Of a DNA stretch of 8,763 nucleotides, positions 1 to 4,926 are shown one piece after another. The DNA is from Anaerolineaceae bacterium UBA3924 (GTDB lineage: Bacteria > Chloroflexota > Anaerolineae > Anaerolineales > Anaerolineaceae). A program made the translations under genes and the position numbers. Location of the stretch: assembly GCA_002385985.1 (NCBI GenBank), contig DGEO01000033.1:15200-23962 (forward strand), written 5' to 3'. Under the pieces are notes generated by a model that saw nothing but the letters and a program-made list of their open reading frames with translations, was not told the origin of the DNA and ran no database searches. How positions within the stretch are numbered: position 1 is the first letter of the stretch; each line of letters starts with the position of its first letter.

Positions 1-590
1 ACCATAATGAGAATGATCACCGGCCAGATCTGCCCCCGGTCGATCCAGCCGCCGACCAGGAAGACCAGCAGCACCGGCAGCAGCTCGAACACGGCTTTGA
101 CGCCTGAGGCCCGCCCGCGCTGCTGCGGGGGAACCAGGTCGGGGATCAGCCCCTGCAGCGCGCCGTGGCCGATGTTGGAGGAGACCTGCAGCAGCACAAT
201 GCCGAGCAGCAGCACGCCGTAGGCCGCGGTAAAGCCCAGCGCCGGCATGAGCGCGGCATCCAGCGGAGAGTTGGTGAAGCTCTTCGAAAGGCCGATCACT
301 GCCAGGAAGACGATGTTCAGCAGCGCCCCCACCAGAATGAAGGGACGCCGCCGTCCCAGGCGGGCGGTTGAGCGGTCCGAGAGCATCCCCGCGATCGGCT
401 GCACCAGCATGGCCACGGCCAGTCCCAGGGTGGACACCGTGGCCAGGTAGGTGTTCTTGTACTCGACGGGCATGTACAGGACCACCAGCGCCGGCAGCAG
501 CAGCGGGGTGATGATGCCCGAGGCGGTGTTTAATCCCAGCCAGTAGCTGTTCAGGGTCAGATGGTCGTACCAGCGCAGGTCTCGGTTCAT
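1..590 (-). CDS. MFS transporter, sugar/GPH-like, N-terminal part (cut by window edge)
   Basis: Inner-membrane secondary transporter, probably for a sugar or glycoside with a coupling ion. The frame is open from ATG at 590 to base 1, giving 196 whole codons, about half a typical 400-480-residue MFS protein, so the C-terminal half is missing only because the window ends. Hydrophobic segments lie at about residues 21-40, 50-70, 84-101, 120-137 and 167-181. The loop after the second helix carries the MFS motif A pattern GMLSDR...GRRRPF (68-84), in the form seen in GPH/SLC45-like sugar carriers. A later loop reads PPQQRGRASG (154-163). The start is fixed by a perfect AGGAGG (600-595) four bases upstream of ATG. 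It lies 31 bp after the HAD phosphatase gene on the same strand, so the two are probably co-transcribed. Family call is firm; the sugar substrate is inferred from motif and neighbours. Confidence 0.85.
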   Translation of the reverse strand, partial: MNRDLRWYDHLTLNSYWLGLNTASGIITPLLLPALVVLYMPVEYKNTYLATVSTLGLAVAMLVQPIAGMLSDRSTARLGRRRPFILVGALLNIVFLAVIGLSKSFTNSPLDAALMPALGFTAAYGVLLLGIVLLQVSSNIGHGALQGLIPDLVPPQQRGRASGVKAVFELLPVLLVFLVGGWIDRGQIWPVIILIM

Positions 591-621
591 GGGGCCTCCT
601 GTGGAGGGGCGCCCGGCCGGG

Positions 622-1272
622 TCATGCCAGGCTTTGCAGGGTTTCCAGGGTCAGTTCGGTCAGCGAGGGGAGGATCAGGTCGACCTGCTCGGCCAGCTCC
701 GGGGAAAGCGTCAGCTGCGGGTCCGGCACGGCGATGACTTTCATCCCGGCGCGCAGCCCGGCCAGGATGCCGTTGGGGGAATCTTCGATGCACACGGCGG
801 CGGAGGGGTCGACGCCCAGGCGGCGGCAGGTCTCCAGGTAGATGTCGGGGTCGGGCTTGCCGGCGGTGACTTCATCCGCCGAGAGGGTGACGTCGAAGCA
901 GCCCCGGAAGACCGGGTAATTGATCACCTTGTCGATGATAAAGCGGGCAGAGCCGGAGGCCAGCCCGGTGCGAAAGTGGCGGTGAGCCAGCGCCACAGCC
1001 TCGGCGGCGCCGGGCATAATGCGGAACTGCTCCGCGAAATCGGCCATTTCGGTGTGCATGTGGTTCCTGAACTCCTGCGGGGTCATGGGCAGGTTCAGGC
1101 GCTGCACAGCGTAGGCGGACCACTGGGTGTCCTTGGTCCCGTTCACACGGGCGATGTCTTCCTCCGTCCACGTGGTGCCCTGCTGGCGGGCGAAGCGCTG
1201 GAAAACGGCGGTATACAGCCATTGAGAGTCGACCAGGACTCCGTCCATGTCAAAGATGACAGCGTCAAGCAT
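622..1272 (-). CDS. HAD-superfamily hydrolase, sugar-phosphatase / beta-phosphoglucomutase-like
   Basis: A 216-residue cytosolic haloacid-dehalogenase-type phosphohydrolase, near-complete for subfamily IA (usual length 210-230). All four HAD motifs are present. Motif I is FDMDGVLVDS, with nucleophile D8 and acid/base D10. Motif II is LASGS, with S106. Motif III is K139 in GKPDPDIY. Motif IV is CIEDSPNG, with E163 and D164 binding magnesium. A helical cap occupies about residues 16-85. The overall pattern resembles sugar phosphatases such as YniC and beta-phosphoglucomutases; the motifs alone do not separate phosphatase from mutase. ATG at 1272 has a weak upstream GGAAAG (1289-1284, 11-base spacer), and the open frame begins cleanly just before motif I. 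The MFS transporter follows 31 bp downstream and a SorC regulator lies upstream, suggesting handling of an imported sugar phosphate. Confidence 0.9.
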   Translation of the reverse strand: MLDAVIFDMDGVLVDSQWLYTAVFQRFARQQGTTWTEEDIARVNGTKDTQWSAYAVQRLNLPMTPQEFRNHMHTEMADFAEQFRIMPGAAEAVALAHRHFRTGLASGSARFIIDKVINYPVFRGCFDVTLSADEVTAGKPDPDIYLETCRRLGVDPSAAVCIEDSPNGILAGLRAGMKVIAVPDPQLTLSPELAEQVDLILPSLTELTLETLQSLA

Positions 1273-1308
1273 CGTTAAGTTGTCTTTCCAGAGATGTATA
1301 TTTCCCCC

Positions 1309-1314
1309 ATTGTA
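1309..1314 (-). promoter_or_regulatory. Candidate -10 box (TACAAT) for the HAD-MFS transcript
   Basis: On the minus strand GGGTACAAT lies 36 bases upstream of the HAD start codon, giving an expected transcript start near 1302 and a leader of about 30 bases. No convincing -35 hexamer is visible 16-18 bases upstream. The same core, GGTACAAT followed by a G or C run, recurs before the small gene at 2443-2853, which raises confidence that it is a real housekeeping-sigma box. Confidence 0.45.
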
Positions 1315-1349
1315 CCCGCATTCCGGCGGGACGGGCAGGAAGGAGTAGC

Positions 1350-1477
1350 CGCCAACCCATCCCCCCGGCTTCCCATGGGTATTGCCTATGGGGGGCAGGT
1401 GGGGGATGGGCGGGCAAACACCCTCTCACAGCGAGAGAAGGGATGCACCCCTATGGCAGGTGGGGAATGGGTTGGCG
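1350..1477. repeat. Nested GC-rich imperfect palindrome (REP/MITE-like) between regulator and HAD gene
   Basis: The gap between the SorC regulator and the HAD gene is not random. Outer arms are a perfect 11-base inverted repeat (cgccaacccat 1350-1360; atgggttggcg 1467-1477), extended by four C:G pairs after one mismatch. The centre is a hairpin, ctctc (1423-1427) / gagag (1433-1437) with loop acagc, flanked by ccc and ggg. Inside, two imperfect direct repeats share ctatgg...caggtggggg-atggg (1386-1410 and 1451-1471). No ORF or transposase is associated. It could be a small non-autonomous repeat element, an RNA structure in the regulator transcript, or a regulator-binding region. The palindromy is directly visible; the class is inference. 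Confidence 0.6.
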
Positions 1478-1513
1478 CCCCCTCCCGAAAACCCGCTGTG
1501 CGGCTGCAGTAAT

Positions 1514-2440
1514 CTACTTCTTCAGCAGTCCCTGCGCCGTCAGATCATCTGTCACCAGGATGTTGATCAGACCGCTCCGCAGGGCCGCCTGAATGGCGCG
1601 GACTTTGCTCGCTCCGGCCGCTGTGGCGATGACCAGCTGGATTTCCCGCAGCTTTTCCGGGGTCAGGCGCAGCAGGCGCGCACTCAGCGGGCCGCTGAGC
1701 ACCTCGCCGCGGGCGGTGAGCAGGATGCCGGCGGTCTCGGCCACAGCTCCGGCCTGAAGGGCGCGCCGGGCTTCCTCGGGCGTAATCGCGCCTGCCTGGC
1801 ACAGCGCATCCAGCCAGCTTTCGGCCGATCCGATGCCCGCCAGCGCTACCTGCGCTTCAGCAGCCTGCTCCAGGGCCTCACGCACACCCGGGTGGTGCAG
1901 GCTGTCCTCCAGGGCGCCGGGGCCGGCTGCCAGCAGTGGTTCAGTGATCGGGAAGTGCACCCCGCCCAGCAGGGAGGCCAGACGACCGGCCGCGTTCGGG
2001 GTTTCGAAGGGCGGCACACCGGTCAGATCGGCCACCCGGCAGCCCAGGTCCGGGCGCGGGGGCAGCGCATCGACCAGCGCGGCCACGCTCGAGCCGGGCG
2101 CCACGGCCACGCAGCAGCCGGGGGTGAGCACGTGCTTGAGAATATGAAAGCCCAGGATGCCCAGGCCCTGATTTTGCTCCTCCGGCGAAAGGCCCTCCGT
2201 CACCAGGACAAGGGCGGTCGAGAGCGAATAGGCCTTGCGCAGGCGCGTGGACAGGCGGCTGTCCACCTGCCAGGGGTAGTTAATATGAATGGAGACCACA
2301 TTTTCGCGCCGGGCCTCCATCAACAGGCGGGAAACAGTCGAGCGTGAAACGTGCATCTCGCGGGCGATGGCCTGCTGGGTCAGGTTTTCAACAAAATACA
2401 TGCGGGCAACCTGAGCCATGCGCCAGCGTTTGTCTTCCAT
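1514..2440 (-). CDS. SorC-family (DeoR-like HTH) sugar-binding transcriptional regulator
   Basis: A 308-residue regulator, close to the usual 310-320 of the SorC family. An N-terminal helix-turn-helix (about residues 20-40, LTQQAIAREMHVSRSTVSRLL without its last residue is within it) is followed by a long effector-binding domain. Family hallmarks are the glycine-rich loop AVAPGSSVAAL (112-122), LAGIGS (200-205) and the C-terminal block AAGASKVRAIQAALRSG, then LINILVTDD (to 299). These proteins bind phosphorylated sugars and control nearby sugar genes. ATG at 2440 is chosen because GAGG (2449-2446) sits five bases upstream and the protein begins just ahead of the HTH; the frame is open further upstream to 2989, but that stretch does not look like protein. 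The preceding small gene ends two bases before this start. Likely targets are the downstream HAD and MFS genes. Confidence 0.92.
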   Translation of the reverse strand: MEDKRWRMAQVARMYFVENLTQQAIAREMHVSRSTVSRLLMEARRENVVSIHINYPWQVDSRLSTRLRKAYSLSTALVLVTEGLSPEEQNQGLGILGFHILKHVLTPGCCVAVAPGSSVAALVDALPPRPDLGCRVADLTGVPPFETPNAAGRLASLLGGVHFPITEPLLAAGPGALEDSLHHPGVREALEQAAEAQVALAGIGSAESWLDALCQAGAITPEEARRALQAGAVAETAGILLTARGEVLSGPLSARLLRLTPEKLREIQLVIATAAGASKVRAIQAALRSGLINILVTDDLTAQGLLKK

Positions 2441-2442
2441 TT

Positions 2443-2853
2443 TTACCTCTCTAGCTGCTGCACAGGCTGCGCGAACCGGGCTGTCACCCGGCCGCGGCGG
2501 ATGCGCCCGACCAGCGCCGGCCCGGCCCCGCACAGGCGGGCAGCACGGTGGGAACCGGCCGGCCAGACCCACAGGTTCCCGGCTGCCGGCAGCCAGACGC
2601 CCGCCGCCAGGCGCTCGAAGGCGGGGCGCACCAGCAGCCAGGCGCGGCTGTCGTCCAGGTGCGGGTAACGCACCAGGGCATCCAGCACCAGGCGGGCTGT
2701 CTGCCGGCGCAAATGCTCGAGCTGACGGTGAGCGCGGGCCATCATCCCGCCCCACAGCAGCAGCGGCAGCAGCCAGGGCAGCGCCTGGTCCAGGTAGGCG
2801 TCCAGGCTGCTGGTAAACAGGCCGGCCAGCCAGTGGATGTGCAGTTCGATCAT
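2443..2853 (-). CDS. Small protein of unknown function, coupled to the SorC regulator gene
   Basis: I do not recognise this 136-residue protein. Codon use is strongly G/C-ending and CTG-rich, like its neighbours, which argues for real coding. ATG at 2853 is preferred over ATG at 2901 because AAGGAA lies seven bases upstream. Residues 26-38 (LPWLLPLLLWGGM) could form one membrane segment or an amphipathic helix. A basic, helical stretch with Arg, His and Gln follows (40-50), then a Trp-rich segment WLPAAGNLWVWPAG and an Arg-rich C-terminus. Its stop codon TAA (2445-2443) sits inside the regulator's ribosome-binding region, leaving two bases before the regulator ATG, so translation is probably coupled. 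Small membrane-associated proteins do accompany some sugar regulators (GutM with the glucitol operon), but I see no clear sequence match to GutM. Function unknown. Confidence 0.72.
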   Translation of the reverse strand: MIELHIHWLAGLFTSSLDAYLDQALPWLLPLLLWGGMMARAHRQLEHLRRQTARLVLDALVRYPHLDDSRAWLLVRPAFERLAAGVWLPAAGNLWVWPAGSHRAARLCGAGPALVGRIRRGRVTARFAQPVQQLER

Positions 2854-2926
2854 CGGTGTGTTCCTTGAGCGGCGGTATCCAGCGGCCACGGTGGTCGCCA
2901 TGCGCCCGAACAGGCGGGCTGGAGGG

Positions 2927-2935
2927 ATTGTACCA
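2927..2935 (-). promoter_or_regulatory. Candidate extended -10 promoter (TGGTACAAT) for the small gene-regulator operon
   Basis: On the minus strand TGGTACAAT matches the extended -10 form TGnTAnAAT-like with TACAAT as hexamer. It would start transcription near 2920, about 65 bases before the small gene's ATG. No good -35 is visible at the usual distance, as is usual for extended -10 promoters. It may act with the stronger-looking promoter at 3022-3052. Confidence 0.45.
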
Positions 2936-2983
2936 GCCAGCGCAGGTGGCGCAGTTCATCATTTCAGGATTGAAAGTGCCTGC

Positions 2984-3007
2984 CCCCATCCAGACTGCCG
3001 GACGGGG
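2984..3007 (-). other. Stable hairpin downstream of ABC-F, in the 5' leader of the next operon
   Basis: On the minus strand CCCCGTCC (3007-3000) pairs with GGATGGGG (2991-2984): eight pairs including one G:U, with an eight-base loop. It lies about 40 bases past the ABC-F stop codon and just after the predicted start of transcription from the 3022-3052 promoter. No T-run follows, so it is not a standard intrinsic terminator. It could protect the 3' end of the ABC-F message or structure the next leader. Confidence 0.4.
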
Positions 3008-3021
3008 TGTTCAGCTGCATT

Positions 3022-3052
3022 ATTATAAGGGAAAGCCGGGTTTTACTGTCAA
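3022..3052 (-). promoter_or_regulatory. Sigma70-type promoter overlapping the ABC-F stop codon
   Basis: On the minus strand a perfect TTGACA (3052-3047) and a perfect TATAAT (3027-3022) are separated by 19 bases, slightly longer than the optimal 17. The -35 box contains the TGA stop codon of the ABC-F gene. Predicted start of transcription is near 3015, driving the small gene and SorC regulator with a leader of about 160 bases. Confidence 0.6.
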
Positions 3053-4701
3053 GACTGTCGACTGATCAACAGCCCTCCATCGCGCACCTCCCAGATCTCG
3101 CTGGCGAAGCTCTGGACGAAGTAGCGGTCGTGCACCACGGCCAGGACGGTGCCGGTGAAGGAATGCAGCGCCTGTTCGAAGCGCGTTCGCGAGGGGATGT
3201 CCAGGTGGTTGATGGGCTCGTCGAGCAGCAGGAAGTTGCATCCGCCGGCCACCAGGCAGGCCAGCGTCAGGCGCGCCCGCTCTCCGTAAGACAGCCGGCC
3301 GACCGGCTTGAACACGTCGTCCCCCTGGAAGAGGTACTTGTGCAGAAAGGCCCGGGCTTCGGTTTCTGGCAGGGCGGAGGCGCGCTGCAGCTCGGCCAGC
3401 GGCGTGGAGTCGGGCGGCAGGGTTTCCTGCTCCTGCGCCATGTAGCCCAGCTGCACCCGGCTGCCCAGCCGGACCTGCCCGGCCAGCGGGGGGATGCGCC
3501 CGGCAATGGTGCGCAGCAGGGTGGTCTTGCCGCAGCCGTTGGGGCCGATCAGCACCGCCCGGGCGCCGTAGCGCAGGACCTGGCTCAGGTTCGCCAGCAG
3601 CGGCTCGCCCTGCGTATAGCCGACGGAAAGGTTCTCGAGCGAAAGCACATCGCGCCCGGTTTCCTCCAGCCCCTCGAACTCCATTTTCATCTGCCAGCCC
3701 TGCCGGGGTTTGTCGATGCGCTCTTCGGTGAGCAGCCGCTCCAGGCGTTTCTCGATGTTCTTCGCCTTCTGCACGGTCTCCTTGCCGCGGTCGGAGAAGA
3801 AGCCGACCGAAAAGCCGTCCACGCCGGTCGATTTATCGGTTTTGCCGCCTTTATGGAAGCGGCTCAGGCTGCGCATATGCGCGGCGGCGGCCTTCAACCG
3901 GGCAATCTCGTCCTGCTGGTCCTGATAGGCCTGGCGCTGGCGCTCCATCTCGGCGGATTTGGCCTCCACGTAAGCGCTGTAGCTGCCCGGGTAGGCCTTG
4001 ACCTGGTGTGTGGCCGAGTCTAGCTCCAGGATGCCGCTGACTGTGTGGTCCAGAAAGGCGCGGTCGTGCGAGACGATCAGCAGCGCGCCCGGATAGGATG
4101 CGAGCCAGCCTTCCAGCCACTCGAGCATGCCGATATCCAGATGGTTGGTGGGCTCGTCCAGCAGCAGCACCTGCGGTTGCGAGAGCAGCACCCCGGCCAG
4201 CGCCAGGCGGGTTTTCTGCCCGCCGCTCAGGTGGGCCACCGGCGTGGCGCGGTCGATGCTGTCCAGCCCCAGCCCGGCCAGGATGGCGGCGGACTGCCCG
4301 GCGTTCTCAGAGGCCGAGACCAGCTGCGCCAGGGTGCGGTCGTACTCCTCCTGCAGTGCGGAGTGATCGGGGCTGTCCGCCAGCGCTGCGGCCAGTTCGG
4401 CCAGCCGCTCGCCCAGCAGCTCGGTGTCGCCCAGCGCGGCCGATAGATAGCCGCTGACGGTTTCATCTTCGGCACAGGCCAGCCCCTGCGGAAGGTAGCC
4501 CAGCCTCAGCCCGGGAGGGGTCAGCTGCACCGAGCCGCTGTCGGGCTTTTCCTGCCCGGTGATGATGCGCAGCAGCGTGGTTTTCCCGCTGCCGTTTTCG
4601 CCGACCAGGCCCAGCCGCTCGCCCGGGGTCAGGCTGAAGGTCACCCGGTCGAGCACGGTGTGGATTCCGTAGGATTTGGAAACTTGATGGACAAACAACA
4701 T
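3049..4701 (-). CDS. ABC-F family ATPase, probable ribosome-protection (antibiotic resistance) type
   Basis: A 550-residue soluble protein with two ABC domains and no membrane segment, the ABC-F layout. Domain 1 has Walker A GENGSGKT (34-41), signature LSGGQ (158-162), Walker B LLLDE with catalytic E183, and H212. Domain 2 has Walker A GPNGCGKT (386-393), a variant signature LSYGE (470-474), Walker B with E495, and H524; its usual EPTNHLD reads EPINHLD. The charged inter-domain linker (about 240-350) matches the P-site-tRNA-interaction/antibiotic-resistance element of ABC-F proteins, with a tip around 284-306. ABC-F proteins bind the ribosomal E site and either displace drugs or tune translation. 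ATG at 4701 has AAAGG seven bases upstream. The upstream leader ORF and terminator strongly favour a drug-inducible resistance factor over a housekeeping EttA/Uup type. Drug class cannot be told from sequence alone. Confidence 0.9.
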   Translation of the reverse strand: MLFVHQVSKSYGIHTVLDRVTFSLTPGERLGLVGENGSGKTTLLRIITGQEKPDSGSVQLTPPGLRLGYLPQGLACAEDETVSGYLSAALGDTELLGERLAELAAALADSPDHSALQEEYDRTLAQLVSASENAGQSAAILAGLGLDSIDRATPVAHLSGGQKTRLALAGVLLSQPQVLLLDEPTNHLDIGMLEWLEGWLASYPGALLIVSHDRAFLDHTVSGILELDSATHQVKAYPGSYSAYVEAKSAEMERQRQAYQDQQDEIARLKAAAAHMRSLSRFHKGGKTDKSTGVDGFSVGFFSDRGKETVQKAKNIEKRLERLLTEERIDKPRQGWQMKMEFEGLEETGRDVLSLENLSVGYTQGEPLLANLSQVLRYGARAVLIGPNGCGKTTLLRTIAGRIPPLAGQVRLGSRVQLGYMAQEQETLPPDSTPLAELQRASALPETEARAFLHKYLFQGDDVFKPVGRLSYGERARLTLACLVAGGCNFLLLDEPINHLDIPSRTRFEQALHSFTGTVLAVVHDRYFVQSFASEIWEVRDGGLLISRQS

Positions 4702-4806
4702 GAGAGCACCTTTCGCCAGTTAATAAACAAAACCGGAGGCCACAAGCCCCCGGCGCAAACGTCCGAGACCTGGACCTGAAAAACGCGAAAATTAGCGGAT
4801 GCTCTC
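4702..4806 (-). promoter_or_regulatory. Inverted repeat pairing leader-peptide codons with the ABC-F ribosome-binding region
   Basis: In the minus-strand transcript GAGAGCA (4806-4800) is perfectly complementary to TGCTCTC (4708-4702), the seven bases directly before the ABC-F ATG. After a single bulged U (4799), CC (4798-4797) pairs with GG (4710-4709) of the AAAGG Shine-Dalgarno. The first arm is codons 3-6 of the leader ORF. When formed, the stem would hide the ribosome-binding site; a ribosome halted on the leader ORF would occupy the first arm and release it. Pairing is seen directly; the regulatory role is inferred. Confidence 0.6.
4721..4753 (-). terminator. Intrinsic terminator (attenuator) inside the ABC-F leader
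   Basis: On the minus strand CCGGGGGC (4753-4746) pairs with GCCTCCGG (4740-4733): eight pairs with one G:U and a five-base loop TTGTG. TTTTGTTTATTA follows (4732-4721). It lies after the leader ORF and about 20 bases before the ABC-F start codon, so it can only act as a conditional terminator of that gene's own message. Confidence 0.75.
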
Positions 4807-4812
4807 GATCAT
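4792..4812 (-). CDS. Six-codon leader peptide MIESIR upstream of ABC-F
   Basis: The minus strand reads ATG ATC GAG AGC ATC CGC TAA. A strong Shine-Dalgarno AGAAGGA ends six bases before the ATG, which is better than that of most genes in the window, and the promoter -10 box lies about 30 bases upstream of the ATG. The ORF sits between promoter and attenuator, exactly where leader peptides of inducible ABC-F, Erm and Cat genes lie. Its codons form one arm of the inverted repeat with the ABC-F ribosome-binding site. Expected role: an antibiotic-bound ribosome stalls on or at the end of this short frame and changes RNA folding so that the ABC-F gene is expressed. The peptide is too short for homology; the case rests on position, RBS and pairing. 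Confidence 0.65.
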   Translation of the reverse strand: MIESIR

Positions 4813-4842
4813 TCCCAATCCTTCTCTAACAGAGGCGGTGTT

Positions 4843-4851
4843 ATTATATCA
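4843..4851 (-). promoter_or_regulatory. Extended -10 promoter (TGATATAAT) of the ABC-F transcript
   Basis: On the minus strand TGATATAAT is a perfect extended -10 (TGn plus TATAAT, hexamer 4848-4843). Only a weak -35 is visible (CAGTCA, 4872-4867, 18-base spacer). Transcription would begin near 4837, giving a leader of about 135 bases that contains the MIESIR ORF and the attenuator. On the other strand the same AT-rich block contains TATTAT (4842-4847) and TATCAT (4847-4852), possible -10 boxes for the divergent hydrolase. Confidence 0.65.
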
Positions 4852-4926
4852 TATGGGCGGGGCTGGTGACTGCCCCTTACCCGCATGATCCATCTCAGCA
4901 GGCGAACAGGACTGAAAGGACCGGGC

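Noticed and set aside
589..1278. Long plus-strand open frames opposite the real genes (also 1382-2347, 3007-4023, 5801-6973, 6907-7905, and minus 4849-5778)
   Set aside because: They mirror strongly supported genes on the other strand, have Gln/Gly/His/Arg/Val-rich composition typical of antisense frames in GC-rich DNA, and show no recognisable domain.
1386..1471. Two direct repeats as a minimal CRISPR array
   Set aside because: The copies are imperfect, G-rich, only two in number and lie within a larger palindrome, with no cas genes.
1488..1503. Terminator just after the SorC regulator
   Set aside because: CCGC-ACA-GCGG followed by GTTTTC on the minus strand has only four pairs; too weak to call.
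2441..2989. In-frame upstream extension of the SorC regulator to a 491-residue protein
   Set aside because: The added residues are low-complexity Ala/Gly/Pro/Arg, overlap the better-supported small gene in another frame, and the start at 2440 has a good ribosome-binding site just before the HTH.
3049..4701. ABC-F gene as a membrane drug-efflux ATPase
   Set aside because: Two fused ABC domains with a charged linker and no transmembrane partner nearby fit the ribosome-acting ABC-F class rather than an exporter.
4885..4926. Earlier ATG for the alpha/beta hydrolase
   Set aside because: No Shine-Dalgarno precedes it, while the ATG at 4927 has AAAGGA at six bases and gives a normal-length protein.
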